Part shown: in pieces, positions 49,901 through 58,346 of the stretch
How positions within the stretch are numbered: position 1 is the stretch's first letter
How the letters are laid out: each line of letters starts with the position of its first letter
Assembly (NCBI RefSeq): GCF_000425365.1
Contig: NZ_AUDH01000014.1
Coordinates: forward strand, 20,042 to 84,041
DNA: 64,000 nucleotides
Origin: Rubritepida flocculans DSM 14296
GTDB taxonomy: Bacteria > Pseudomonadota > Alphaproteobacteria > Acetobacterales > Acetobacteraceae
Direction: 5' to 3'
Notes under the pieces: generated by a model
Told to the model about the DNA's origin: nothing
What the model saw: the letters and a program-made list of their open reading frames with translations, nothing else
Database searches by the model: none
Program-made: the position numbers and the translations under genes

Positions 49901-50662
49901 CACGAAGCGCAGCCCCACCCGGCCCAGCCCCTCGAAGGCCACCTCCACCTCGGCCGGCCCATCGAGCCAGATCGGCGGCGTGACCGAGCCGAGCCAGACG
50001 ATCTGCCCCGCCCGCAGCCCGCCATGCGCCGCCGCGCAGGCCGAACCGGCGAGCCAGGCCAGCGCCGCAAAGGGGTGGCCGAGCAGATCGCGCCCATGCC
50101 CCGCCCCGCGCGACTCGCCGTCCACCCGCAGCTCGCCCCGCACCGCGCCGAGGTCGAGCGCGCGCCAGCCGGGGCAGGGCGCGCCCGGCGCGCCGGCCGC
50201 GTGGAACACCTGGTCCGCGATCAGGGTCGGGGTGCCGAGCGCGGCGAGATCCCCATAGCGGCGCTCCACCACCTCGATGGCGGGAAACACCTCGCCCACG
50301 GCCGCCGCGGCCGCTTCGGGGGTGCAGGGGCCGGGGGGGAGATCGGCGGCCAGGCGCAGGCCGATCTCGCACTCCACCCCGGGGTTCAGGAAATCGGCGA
50401 AGCGCAGCACCGCGCCATCGGCCAGCAGCGAGGTGGCGGGCACGAAGCCCGCCGCGGGGCCGGAGAGGCCGAGATAGGCCTGCATCTGCCGCGTGGTGGC
50501 GCCGATCTTGAAGCCGGCGGGCGGGACGGCGCCCAGCGCCTCGGCCAGTTCGCGCTGCAGCGCATAGCCCGCCTCGGGCGTGGCCGGGGCGAGGGGGCCG
50601 AGCGGCTCCAGCACCCGCCTGGCCCGCCGCGCCGCCAGGATCGCTTCCACCGCCGCACCCAT
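49898..50662 (-). CDS. 2-keto-4-pentenoate hydratase / fumarylacetoacetate hydrolase-like protein
   Basis: A 254-residue protein of the 2-keto-4-pentenoate hydratase (MhpD) group. Features are GFKIGATTRQMQAYLGLSGPAAG near residue 50, GVECEIGLRLAADLP with metal-binding acidic residues, FPAIEVVERRYGD and GLRAGQIVWLGSVTPP at the C-terminus. It would hydrate an unsaturated ketoacid in aromatic-compound breakdown. No other ring-cleavage genes are nearby. ATG 50662 is preferred over the overlapping GTG at 50671 because a GAGGGA site is correctly spaced. Co-directional with rlmB. Confidence 0.85.
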   Translation of the reverse strand: MGAAVEAILAARRARRVLEPLGPLAPATPEAGYALQRELAEALGAVPPAGFKIGATTRQMQAYLGLSGPAAGFVPATSLLADGAVLRFADFLNPGVECEIGLRLAADLPPGPCTPEAAAAAVGEVFPAIEVVERRYGDLAALGTPTLIADQVFHAAGAPGAPCPGWRALDLGAVRGELRVDGESRGAGHGRDLLGHPFAALAWLAGSACAAAHGGLRAGQIVWLGSVTPPIWLDGPAEVEVAFEGLGRVGLRFV

Positions 50663-50667
50663 GCCGC

Positions 50668-51471
50668 TCACTCCCTCGCCAGCTCATAGAGGGCGACCGC
50701 CGCCGCGGCCGCCACGTTCAGGCTCTCCATCGCCGGCCGGATGGGCAGGCGCACCAGCTCGTCGCAGGAGTCGCGGGTGAGGCGGCGCAGCCCCTCGCCC
50801 TCCGCCCCCAGCACCAGCGCCACCCGCCGGCCGGAGAGCCCCGATTGCGCGAGGGTGACGGGGCCCGAGGCCTCCAGCCCCACCACCCAGCAGCCCGCCT
50901 TCTTCAGCGCGGCGATGGCGCGCGCGAGGTTCACCTCGCGCAGGATGGGCACCACCTCCAGCGCCCCCGAGGCGGCGCGCGCCAGCGCCCCCGTCTCGGG
51001 CGGGGCGTGCCGGTCCTGCATCACCAGGGCGGCGGCCCCGAAGGCCGCGGCCGAGCGCAGGATGGCGCCGACATTGCGCGGATCCGTCACCTGATCCAGC
51101 ACCACCACCGGACCGCTGCTGTCGGCGAGCAGCTTCTCGAGCGGCGGGGCGGCGAGGGGCTCCACCAGCAGGGCTGCCCCCTGATGCACCGCATCGGCCG
51201 GCAGGAAGCTGGCGAAGCGCTCGCGCGGCACGGGTTCGGGCTTGATGCGCCAGGGCTCGGGCACGCGCTCGGCCAGTTCGCGCTCGGCCTCCTCGGTCAC
51301 CAGCAGCCGGCGCAGCCGGCGCGCGGGGTTGGCGAGCGCCGCCGCCACCGGATGCAGCCCGTGGAGCCACACGCCCTCGGGCGCGGCGGGCCGGGAGGGG
51401 GCGGCGGGCCCGGGGCGGGGGCCGGGGCGCGCGCCGGGGCCGGGGCGCGGGGCAGGGCGGCGGGGGCGCAT
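50668..51471 (-). CDS. rlmB: 23S rRNA (guanosine(2251)-2'-O)-methyltransferase RlmB
   Basis: A 267-residue SpoU-family enzyme. An N-terminal Pro/Gly/Arg-rich tail (about 30 residues) precedes the substrate-binding domain (GVWLHGLHPVAAALANPARR). The trefoil-knot SAM domain follows, with VVVLDQVTDPRNVGAILRSA, LVLGAEGEGLRRLTRDSCDE and IRPAMESLNVAAAAAVALYEL. It methylates the ribosome's P-loop. ATG 51471 is used; the tail length is longer than usual. The tRNA-Thr gene lies divergently 69 bases away. Confidence 0.92.
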   Translation of the reverse strand: MRPRRPAPRPGPGARPGPRPGPAAPSRPAAPEGVWLHGLHPVAAALANPARRLRRLLVTEEAERELAERVPEPWRIKPEPVPRERFASFLPADAVHQGAALLVEPLAAPPLEKLLADSSGPVVVLDQVTDPRNVGAILRSAAAFGAAALVMQDRHAPPETGALARAASGALEVVPILREVNLARAIAALKKAGCWVVGLEASGPVTLAQSGLSGRRVALVLGAEGEGLRRLTRDSCDELVRLPIRPAMESLNVAAAAAVALYELARE

Positions 51472-51539
51472 GGTCGCATCACACGCGCGCGCCGCGCCGC
51501 TGGCAAGCCGGGCGGGGCTCGCGTAAAAGCAGGCGCCCC

Positions 51540-51611
51540 GCCGGGTTAGCTCAGCGGCAGAGCAACCGCCTTGTAAGCGGTAGGTCGTCGGTTCAATCCC
51601 GACACCCGGCA
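51540..51611 (+). tRNA. tRNA-Thr (anticodon TGT)
   Basis: All cloverleaf parts are visible. The acceptor stem GCCGGGT pairs with ACCCGGC. The D arm contains TAGCTCAGCGGCAGAGCA. The anticodon stem ACCGC/GCGGT holds loop CTTGTAA, giving anticodon TGT (codon ACA). The T arm is GTCGGTTCAATCCCGAC. The discriminator is A. CCA is not encoded and would be added afterwards. Confidence 0.97.
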
Positions 51612-51740
51612 GGTCTCCCCGGCGCCCGTCACATTTCCTCACGCTTCGCCGCGGGGTTCGCCATGCGCCGGTTACACGGGCGGGGCATCTTCCCCGCATC
51701 GAGGGCGCACACCGCGCCCCGGATGCAGGAGACACAGAGG

Positions 51741-52316
51741 ATGCGCCTCTTTTCCACCACCAGCCTCGTTTTGATCGGCGGGCTCGCGCTCGCCGGCGCG
51801 GCCCTCGCCCAGCCCGGCCCCGGGGGTGGACCGGGCGGCGGCCAGGGCCCGCGCGGCGAGTATGGCCAGCGCATGTTCCAGGAGATGGACGCCAACCGCG
51901 ACGGCCGCATCACCTGGGAGGAGGTCTGGAGCGACACCCAGCGCCGCTTCCAGGCCGCCGACGCCGACCGCAGCGGCGGGCTGAACCCGCAGGAGTTCGG
52001 CAATCTCCGCCCGCGCCGCGCCGATGCGCCCCAGCGCCCCGCCCATCACGAGGAGCGCCGGGCCGAGCGCCAGGCCGCCGCCTTCCGCGGCCTGGACGCG
52101 AACCGCGACGGCCAGGTGACGCTGGATGAGCTGCGCCCCATGGCCGAGATGCGCTTCCGCATGGGCGATGCGAACGGCGATGGCGCGATCACCCGCGAGG
52201 AGCTGCCGCGCCGGGCCCATCATCGCGGCCATCACGAGGGGCATCGCCACGGCCCGCGCGGCGAGGGCCGCCCCGCCGCCCCGGCCCAGCCCGGCAACCC
52301 CGCCCCGGGCCGGTGA
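51741..52316 (+). CDS. Exported EF-hand calcium-binding protein
   Basis: A 191-residue protein with a signal peptide (LVLIGGLALAGAALAQ, cut near residue 24). Four EF-hand loops follow at residues 50-61 (DANRDGRITWEE), 74-85 (DADRSGGLNPQE), 119-130 (DANRDGQVTLDE) and 143-154 (DANGDGAITREE). A His-rich tail (HHRGHHEGHRHG) may bind other metals. It likely buffers or senses calcium in the periplasm. ATG 51741 has AGGAGA upstream. It is convergent with the DUF1045 gene, with stops side by side. Confidence 0.85.
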   Translation: MRLFSTTSLVLIGGLALAGAALAQPGPGGGPGGGQGPRGEYGQRMFQEMDANRDGRITWEEVWSDTQRRFQAADADRSGGLNPQEFGNLRPRRADAPQRPAHHEERRAERQAAAFRGLDANRDGQVTLDELRPMAEMRFRMGDANGDGAITREELPRRAHHRGHHEGHRHGPRGEGRPAAPAQPGNPAPGR

Positions 52317-52982
52317 TCAACCCCCGAGCGGGAAACGCTCGGCGATCAGGAAGGGCGCGCCGGGCCCGGCCTGGGTGAAGAGGCAGAGGCTCTCCACCCG
52401 CCGGGGCCGGTCCGCCACCCCCGCGAAATGCGCCTCCGCCGCGGGGCGCAGCACCGCCGCCTCGCCGGGCGCGAGGCGGCGCGTCAGCGTGAGGTGGAAG
52501 CGCCACTCCTCCTTCACATAGGGGTAGCCGAAGCGCGCCAGCAGCGCCTCCTGCCGCGGGCTCAGCCCCGCGCGGCGGCGGCGGGCGAGCTCCGCCTCCT
52601 CGGGCGGCGCGCGGTGCGCGTCCAGCGCCTCCACCGCCGCATCGGCCAGCGCGTGCAGGGGCGGGCAGGGGGCGGTTTCGCGCAGCGCGAGGAAGCCCTT
52701 GAGATCCATCACCGCGAGCGGCGGCAGGTCGAAGGGGGCCTGGCGGGCGGCGAAGCCCGCCACCGCCTCGCGCAGCGCCGGATAGCCCCGCGCCGGGCGG
52801 AAGGGCGGCTTGAGCGTGGCGTGCAGCCCATAGCCGCGCGCGTCCGCGGTGATCTCCTCGATGCCCGGCAGGGGCGGCTGGGGCAGCCGCGCGCCCGTCT
52901 CGGCGTCGCGCCCGAGCCAGGCGCTGCCCGCCGCGTGCAGCGGGTCCGCGAGCTCCGGGGCCCAGTAGATGGCGGCGCGCAT
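52317..52982 (-). CDS. DUF1045 phosphonate-operon 2H phosphoesterase-like protein
   Basis: A 221-residue protein of the DUF1045 family that accompanies C-P lyase operons. Two H-x-T motifs, His54-Ala-Thr56 (LHATLKPPF) and His163-Leu-Thr165 (FHLTLTRRL), are the hallmark of 2H phosphoesterases, which open cyclic phosphates. It is the last gene of the phn operon, 20 bases after phnM. No phnP is in the window, so it could take over the cyclic phosphate step after C-P cleavage; that is inference. Confidence 0.85.
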   Translation of the reverse strand: MRAAIYWAPELADPLHAAGSAWLGRDAETGARLPQPPLPGIEEITADARGYGLHATLKPPFRPARGYPALREAVAGFAARQAPFDLPPLAVMDLKGFLALRETAPCPPLHALADAAVEALDAHRAPPEEAELARRRRAGLSPRQEALLARFGYPYVKEEWRFHLTLTRRLAPGEAAVLRPAAEAHFAGVADRPRRVESLCLFTQAGPGAPFLIAERFPLGG

Positions 52983-53002
52983 CGCCGGCCCGCTCTCGCG
53001 CG

Positions 53003-54160
53003 TCACGCGACGCGCCGGCCGAGCCGCCACACCTCGCGCACCACCGCATGGCCGTGATGCTCGGCCACGCGCACCACATCGCCGCGCAGCCCGGGCGCGA
53101 GGCGACCGCGATCGGCCATGCCGCACAGCGCCGCCGGGGCGGCGGTGATGGCGGCGATGGCGCGCGGCAGCCCCGTCTCGGCGGCCATGAGGAAGGCGGC
53201 CTCGATCAGCGCGGGCGGCACATAGTCGCTCGCCAGCACATCCACCGCCCCCGCGCGCACCAGGTCCATCGCCGCGACATTGCCGGAATGGCTGCCGCCG
53301 CGGACGATGTTGGGCGCGCCCGCGATCACCGACACGCCGATGCGCGCCGCCTCCAGCGCCGCATCCAGCGTCACCGGGAACTCGCTGACGCGGATGCCGT
53401 CCTGCGCGTTGCGGCGCACCTCGGCGGGGTCCTCGTCGTCATGGCTGGCGAGGGGGATGTTGCGCCCGGCGAAGCGCTCCAGCACCAGGCGGCGCTGCGG
53501 CTCGCGCCGCTCGGCGCGCTGGGCGAGGAGCTCGGCGATGCGCCGGTCCACCTCCGCGTCCGTCATGCGGGTCTGGCGCACGCGCATCGCCTTGTAGCGC
53601 GCGATGTCGCGGTACTGGCCCACGCCCGGGGAGTGGTCCATGAGGCTCACCATGGCCACGAGCGGGTGGTCGGCCACCGTCTCAAGGCAGGCGGGCATGT
53701 CGGCCGCGGGCAGTTCGCAGCGCAGGTGCAGATGGTGCTCGGCCTTGAGCAGCGGGGAGCCGGCGAAGGCCGTGAGGTCCGCCACGCCCTCGCGGAAGGT
53801 CTGGTCGCGCCCCTGGTCGAAGCCGAGATCGCCGAGGCAGAGCGCGTCCAGCACCGTGGTCACGCCGGCCGCGGCGCATTGCGCGTCGTGCGCGAGGAAG
53901 GCCGAGCGCGAGGGCCAGCGCGCATTGGCGCGCGGCTGCACCTGGCGCTCCAGATTGTCGGTGTGCACGTCCACCACGCCGGGGATCACGTAGTCGCCCT
54001 CGCAGTCCAGCGCGCCGGGGTGGCGGGCGCGGCCGGGCTGGATGTCGGCGATCACGCCGCCCTTGAGGTGCAGCGTGCCCTCCAGCACCCCGTCCTCCAG
54101 CACGAGGCGGGCGTGGGTGAGGGTGAGTTCGTCGAGGCGGGGGGCGATGTGGTCCGGCAT
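53003..54160 (-). CDS. phnM: Alpha-D-ribose 1-methylphosphonate 5-triphosphate diphosphatase PhnM
   Basis: A 385-residue amidohydrolase-fold enzyme that removes pyrophosphate from the 5-triphosphate intermediate. The metal site includes His66-x-Asp68 in DVHTDNLERQVQPR. Other conserved blocks are MDHSPGVGQYRD, LASHDDEDP, GAPNIVRGGSHSGN and LASDYVPPAL. Length is typical of PhnM. Its start overlaps phnL by one base (TGATG-type). A second, more divergent PhnM-like protein is encoded at 59583. Confidence 0.94.
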   Translation of the reverse strand: MPDHIAPRLDELTLTHARLVLEDGVLEGTLHLKGGVIADIQPGRARHPGALDCEGDYVIPGVVDVHTDNLERQVQPRANARWPSRSAFLAHDAQCAAAGVTTVLDALCLGDLGFDQGRDQTFREGVADLTAFAGSPLLKAEHHLHLRCELPAADMPACLETVADHPLVAMVSLMDHSPGVGQYRDIARYKAMRVRQTRMTDAEVDRRIAELLAQRAERREPQRRLVLERFAGRNIPLASHDDEDPAEVRRNAQDGIRVSEFPVTLDAALEAARIGVSVIAGAPNIVRGGSHSGNVAAMDLVRAGAVDVLASDYVPPALIEAAFLMAAETGLPRAIAAITAAPAALCGMADRGRLAPGLRGDVVRVAEHHGHAVVREVWRLGRRVA

Positions 54161-54858
54161 CAGGCGGCGGGTTCTAGCGGTTCCACGGCGTGAAGGCGAT
54201 CCGCCACGCGGTCCCGCACCTCGGTGTCATGGAAGATTCCCAGGATGGCCGTGCCGGCCCGCTTGGCCTCGGCGATCAGCGCCACCACCACCTCGCGGTT
54301 GCGCGCATCGAGGCTCGCGGTCGGCTCGTCCAGCAGCAGCACCGTGTTCGGGGCGATGAAGCCGCGCGCGAGGTTCACCCGCTGCTGCTCGCCGCCCGAG
54401 AAGGTGGTGGGCGGCAGGTGGTGCAGCCGCTCGGGCAGGTTCAGCCGGGCGAGCAGGGCGGCCGCGCGCGCCCGCGCCTCCGCCCGCCCCGCCCCGCGCG
54501 CGAGCAGCGGCGCGGCCACGATGTCGAGCGCGGGCACGCGCGGGATGACGCGCAGGAACTGCGAGACATGGCCGAGCGTCTCGGCGCGGATTTCGCGCAT
54601 GAGTCGCGCATCGGCCGCCGCGAGGTCGTGCATCGCGCCGCGGTGGCGGATCAGGATGCGGCCCTCGCTCGCGCCGTAGTTGCCGGCCACGCAGCGCAGC
54701 AGGGTGGATTTCCCCGCCCCCGAGGGGCCGGCCAGCGCCACGCATTCCCCGGGCATGAGCGCGAGCGTCTCGCCGCGCAGCACGGGAAAGCTCAAGCCCC
54801 CCTGCAGGTGCAGGGTGAAGCCCTTGCCCAGCCCCTCGATCGCCAGCACCGGGCTCAT
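54160..54858 (-). CDS. phnL: C-P lyase ABC-type protein PhnL
   Basis: A 232-residue ABC ATPase-like component that binds the C-P lyase core with PhnK. Walker A is GPSGAGKST, the signature is FSGGEQQRVNLARGF and Walker B is VLLLDEPTASLD. It begins IEGLGKGFTLHLQGG, as in PhnL. Not a transporter subunit. It overlaps phnK (four bases) and phnM. Confidence 0.94.
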   Translation of the reverse strand: MSPVLAIEGLGKGFTLHLQGGLSFPVLRGETLALMPGECVALAGPSGAGKSTLLRCVAGNYGASEGRILIRHRGAMHDLAAADARLMREIRAETLGHVSQFLRVIPRVPALDIVAAPLLARGAGRAEARARAAALLARLNLPERLHHLPPTTFSGGEQQRVNLARGFIAPNTVLLLDEPTASLDARNREVVVALIAEAKRAGTAILGIFHDTEVRDRVADRLHAVEPLEPAA

Positions 54859-55625
54859 GCCGCGAGCACCGAGGAGACGAGAAGCTGCGTGTAGGCGTGC
54901 TGCGGATCGTCCAGCACGCGGTCGGCGAGGCCTTCCTCGACGATGCGGCCCTGGCGCATCACCACGATGCGGTGCGCGAGCAGCCGGGCGGCGGCGATGT
55001 CGTGCGTCACCAGCAGCACGGCGAGGCCGAGCTCCTCCACCAGGGCGCGGATCAGGTCGAGCAGCCTAGCCTGCACGCTCACGTCGAGCCCGCCCGTGGG
55101 CTCGTCCATGAAGACGAGGCGCGGGCGGGTGACGAGGCAGCGCGCGATCTGCAGCCGCTGCTGCATGCCGCCCGAGAAATGGCGCGGCGGGTCGTCCATC
55201 CGCGCGGGGTCGAGCTCCACCCGCGCCATCCATTCGGCCGCGGCGGCGCGGATGCTTCCGTAATGGCGCGCGCCGGCCGCCATCAGCCGCTCGCCGATGT
55301 TGGCCCCGGCCGAGACGCCCATGCGCAGCCCGTCGCGCGGGTTCTGGTGCATATGCCCCCATTCGGAGCGCGCGATGCGCCGCCGCGCGGCTTCGGAGAG
55401 CGCGTGCACGTCGAGCGCCTCGCCCGCCGCGTCGCGGTAGAGCACGCGCCCCGCCTCGGGCCGGACGAGGCCCGAGAGCGCGCGCAACAGGCTCGATTTG
55501 CCCGAGCCGCTCTCGCCCACCACCGCCACCACCTCGCCGGGCCAGAGGCTGAGGCGCACATCGTCGAGCGCGCGCAGCGCGCCGAAGCGCAGCACGAGGC
55601 CCTCGGCCTCCAGCAGCGGGCTCAT
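54855..55625 (-). CDS. phnK: C-P lyase ABC-type protein PhnK
   Basis: A 256-residue ABC ATPase that docks on the PhnGHIJ core and drives conformational change. Walker A is GESGSGKSS, the signature FSGGMQQRLQIARCL and Walker B VFMDEPTGGLD are intact. WGHMHQNPRDGLRMGVSAGANIGERLM is a PhnK-specific stretch. The ATG overlaps the phnJ stop (ATGA). It shares the coupled operon with phnJ and phnL. Confidence 0.95.
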   Translation of the reverse strand: MSPLLEAEGLVLRFGALRALDDVRLSLWPGEVVAVVGESGSGKSSLLRALSGLVRPEAGRVLYRDAAGEALDVHALSEAARRRIARSEWGHMHQNPRDGLRMGVSAGANIGERLMAAGARHYGSIRAAAAEWMARVELDPARMDDPPRHFSGGMQQRLQIARCLVTRPRLVFMDEPTGGLDVSVQARLLDLIRALVEELGLAVLLVTHDIAAARLLAHRIVVMRQGRIVEEGLADRVLDDPQHAYTQLLVSSVLAA

Positions 55626-56677
55626 CGCGGCGCTCCCGCCGCGGCGTCGGCGCAGGCGTCGGTGTCGGAGCAGACGAACATCCGCCCGCCGCGGTCGTCG
55701 GTCACGATCTCGTCCAGGTAGTGGGCGGTGCTGCCGCACAGCGCGCAGGGATGGGGCGCGCGCATGGGCGCGAAGGGGTGGTCGTCGAAGTCGAGGCTCT
55801 TCACCGGCGTATAGGGCGGCACGGCGTAGATCTTCTTCTCGCGCCCCGCGCCGAAGAGCAGCAGCGCGGGGTTGCGGTCGAGCTTCGGGTTGTCGAAGCC
55901 CGGGATGGGCGAGGGCGACATCAGGTAGCGGCCGTTCACCAGCACCGGGTGGTTGTAGGAGGAGGCGCTCTCGCCCTGCTGGGCGATGTCCTCGTAGAGC
56001 TTCACCTGGGCGAGCGAGTAGTCGGCCAGCGCGTGCAGGCGGCGCGTCTCGGCAAGCCGCGGCTCGAGGCGGAAGAGCGGCTCGGGCATCGGCACCTGGA
56101 AGACGAGGATCTGATCCTCGCGCAGCGGCCGTTCGGGGATGCGGTGGCGCGTCTGGATCACCGTGGCCTCGGCGGTGCGGGTGGTGGTGGCCACCCCCGC
56201 CGTGCGCGCGAAAAAGCGGCGGATGGAGACGGCGTTGGTCGTGTCGTCCGCGCCCTGGTCGATGACCTTGAGCACATCCGAGGGGCCGAGGATGCTCGCC
56301 GTGACCTGGATGCCGCCCGTGCCCCAGCCATAGGGCAGCGGCATCTCGCGCGCGCCGAAGGGGATCTGGTGGCCGGGGATGGCGATGGCCTTGAGGATGG
56401 CGCGGCGGATCATCCGCTTCGTCGCCTCGTCGAGATAGGCGAAGTTGTAGTGGGGGTCTCTGCCGGCCGCTTCACGCCTGCGGTGCTCGGCGCCGGGGGC
56501 GCCTGCGCCCTCCGGCGATCGGGCGGGAGTTTGCCCGGCCGATTCACGCCTGCGGTGCTCGGCGCCGAGTGCGCCTGCGCCCTCCGGCGATCGGGCGGGA
56601 TCTTGCCCGACCGATTCACGCCTCCGGTGCTCGGCGCCGAGTGCGCCTGCGCCCTCCGGCGATCGGGCGGGCCTCAT
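55622..56677 (-). CDS. phnJ: Carbon-phosphorus lyase PhnJ with an N-terminal 72-residue repeat insertion
   Basis: A 351-residue radical SAM enzyme that breaks the C-P bond of ribose-1-phosphonate 5-phosphate. The conserved body starts YNFAYLDEATKRMIRR, with GWGTGGIQVTASI (the radical Gly region), TRHRIPERPLRED and the four cluster Cys in CALCG (x21) C (x5) C, exactly as in E. coli. Family length is about 281. Here three tandem 24-residue units lie between Met-Arg-Pro and the conserved body, with no alternative ATG/GTG/TTG start among them. The ATG overlaps the phnI stop (ATGA). Confidence 0.93.
   Translation of the reverse strand: MRPARSPEGAGALGAEHRRRESVGQDPARSPEGAGALGAEHRRRESAGQTPARSPEGAGAPGAEHRRREAAGRDPHYNFAYLDEATKRMIRRAILKAIAIPGHQIPFGAREMPLPYGWGTGGIQVTASILGPSDVLKVIDQGADDTTNAVSIRRFFARTAGVATTTRTAEATVIQTRHRIPERPLREDQILVFQVPMPEPLFRLEPRLAETRRLHALADYSLAQVKLYEDIAQQGESASSYNHPVLVNGRYLMSPSPIPGFDNPKLDRNPALLLFGAGREKKIYAVPPYTPVKSLDFDDHPFAPMRAPHPCALCGSTAHYLDEIVTDDRGGRMFVCSDTDACADAAAGAPR
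56453..56668 (-). repeat. Three tandem 72-bp repeats inside the start of phnJ
   Basis: Units run 56597-56668, 56525-56596 and 56453-56524. Each begins GCCCGATCGCCGGAGGGCGC and encodes a 24-residue segment starting ARSPEGAGALGAEHRRRE, differing at a handful of positions. The length of 72 is a multiple of three, so phnJ stays in frame. The unit contains a GGCGCC centre and looks like an intergenic-type repeat that has become part of a gene. Confidence 0.95.
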
Positions 56678-57777
56678 TCCGCCGCCTCCGCGCGCGGCGC
56701 GGCGCGCTCGGCCTCGAAGCGGGCGCGGATGCTGCGCAGCTTCTCGAGCTCGCTCTGGAAATCCACGTGGTGCGGCAGCTTGAGGTGCTCGACGAAGCCC
56801 GTCGCCTCCACATTGTCGGCGTGCAGCAGCACGAACTCCTCGTCCTGCGCGGGCGCGGCCACCTCTTCGCCCAGCTCGCGCGCCAGCAGCGCGCGGTCCA
56901 CCAGCGCCATGGCCATGGCCTTGCGCTCGCAATGGCCGAGCGCGAGCCCGTAGCCGCGCGTGAACTGCGGCGGCGCGTCGCCGGCGCCGGCGAACTGGTT
57001 CACCATCTGGCACTCCGTCACCGTCACCTCGCCGATGGAGATGGGAAAGCCGAGCTCGGGCGGGTGCAGCACCACCTCCGCCTCGCCCAGGCGCAGCTCG
57101 GCCACGAAGGGGTGCGCGTTGCCGTAGCCGCGCTGCGTCGAGTAGCCGAGCCCGAGCAGGAAGCCCTCGTCGCCGCGCGCGAGGGCCTGCAGCCGCAGCG
57201 CCCGCGGGGCGGGAAAGCGCAGCGGCTCGCGCGTGAGGTCGGGCGGCGGGGCCGCCTCGCCCGGGGCTTCGCGGCGCATCAGCCCCTCCTCGGCCAGGAT
57301 CTCCGAGACGCGCGGCATGGGCGCGCCGGACGCCTCCGCCTCCGGGGCGGGGGGCGGCGGGGGCGCGCCCTCGGCGGCGAGGGCGAAGTCGAGCAGACGG
57401 TGGGTGTAGTCGAAGGTGGGGCCCAGCACCTGGCCGCCGGGCAGATCCTTGTAGGTGGCGCTGATGCGGCGCAGCACGCGCATCCGCCCGGTCTCGAGCG
57501 GCTCGGCCGCGGCGAAGCGCGTCAGCGTGGTGCGGTAGGCGCGCAGCAGGAAGGCGGCCTCGATCAGGTCGCCGCGCGCCTGCTTGATGGCGAGCGCGGC
57601 GAGGCCGCGGTCATGGCAGCTTCCCTCCGCCATCACACGGTCCACGGCGAGGGAGAGCTGCTGCTCGATCTGCGCGAGGCCGAGCTCCGGCACGGCCGGA
57701 TCGCCGCGCCGGGCGGCGGCGAGCCAGGCATGGGCGGCCTCGATGGCGGCCTCGCCGCCCTTCACCGCGACATACAT
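56674..57777 (-). CDS. phnI: C-P lyase core protein PhnI
   Basis: A 367-residue core subunit that, with PhnG, H and L, joins phosphonate to ATP at the ribose C1. It carries MYVAVKGGEAAIEAAHAWL at the start, GLAQIEQQLSLAVDRVM, LGYSTQRGYGNAHPFVAELR and FAGAGDAPPQFTRGYGLALGHCERKAMAMALVDRAL. The start ATG overlaps the phnH stop by one base. Next gene phnJ overlaps its stop. Confidence 0.94.
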   Translation of the reverse strand: MYVAVKGGEAAIEAAHAWLAAARRGDPAVPELGLAQIEQQLSLAVDRVMAEGSCHDRGLAALAIKQARGDLIEAAFLLRAYRTTLTRFAAAEPLETGRMRVLRRISATYKDLPGGQVLGPTFDYTHRLLDFALAAEGAPPPPPAPEAEASGAPMPRVSEILAEEGLMRREAPGEAAPPPDLTREPLRFPAPRALRLQALARGDEGFLLGLGYSTQRGYGNAHPFVAELRLGEAEVVLHPPELGFPISIGEVTVTECQMVNQFAGAGDAPPQFTRGYGLALGHCERKAMAMALVDRALLARELGEEVAAPAQDEEFVLLHADNVEATGFVEHLKLPHHVDFQSELEKLRSIRARFEAERAAPRAEAAE

Positions 57778-58346
57778 CAGCCGCCCTCCTCGATGCGCAG
57801 CGTGCGCGGGAAGGCGGCGAGCGCATCGCCCGCCGCCAGCACCAGGTCCACCCCGCGCGGGAAGCGCGCCGCGTTCGCCGCCCATTGCGCCGGGAAATCC
57901 GCCGGCAGGCCGCAGACGGCGAGGCGGTGTTCCTCCGCGATGCCCGGGCCCGAGAGCCGCCAGCCCGCACCGGGTCGAAGCGCCTCGACCTGCAGGATCA
58001 GCGTCGCCCCCTCCTGCGGCGCCTCGTCGCTGCCGGCGCGCAGCAGGCCGAGCGGGGGCATGGCGGCGGTGGCGAGCAGGAACTCCGCCTCGCCCGGCGC
58101 GGCGAGAAGGGGCGCGCCGCTATGGAAGGCGATCCAGCCGCGCGCCTCCTCGGGCGCATCGGTCCAGAGCGGCGTCTCGGCGTCGGCCAGGGCGAGCAGG
58201 GCGGCGGCGGCGGCCGGCGCGAGGGGGGGCGGGGGCGCGGGCGGGGCGGCGAGGCGCAGCACCCGGCCCGGGCGCGCCATGGCCTCCATCACCGCGCGGA
58301 AGGCGGCCTGGGCGTCCAGGACGGGGTCGGCGAAGCCCGGGCGCAT
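57777..58346 (-). CDS. phnH: C-P lyase core protein PhnH
   Basis: A 189-residue subunit of the PhnGHIJ complex. It opens FADPVLDAQAAFRAVMEAMARPGRV and contains DAETPLWTDAPEEARGWIAFHSGAPL, LGLLRAGSDEAPQEGATLIL and the LSGPGIAEEHRLAVCGLP segment. It starts at the ATG 58346, sharing one base with the phnG stop, and ends one base into phnI. Confidence 0.93.
   Translation of the reverse strand: MRPGFADPVLDAQAAFRAVMEAMARPGRVLRLAAPPAPPPPLAPAAAAALLALADAETPLWTDAPEEARGWIAFHSGAPLLAAPGEAEFLLATAAMPPLGLLRAGSDEAPQEGATLILQVEALRPGAGWRLSGPGIAEEHRLAVCGLPADFPAQWAANAARFPRGVDLVLAAGDALAAFPRTLRIEEGG

Noticed and set aside
56453..56668. The 72-bp repeats read as a CRISPR array
   Set aside because: They are directly adjacent with no unique spacers and lie inside the phnJ reading frame.
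55622..57013. A longer PhnJ starting at 57013
   Set aside because: Residues before ATG 56677 are the out-of-frame shadow of phnI, and the ATGA overlap at 56674-56677 supports the shorter start.
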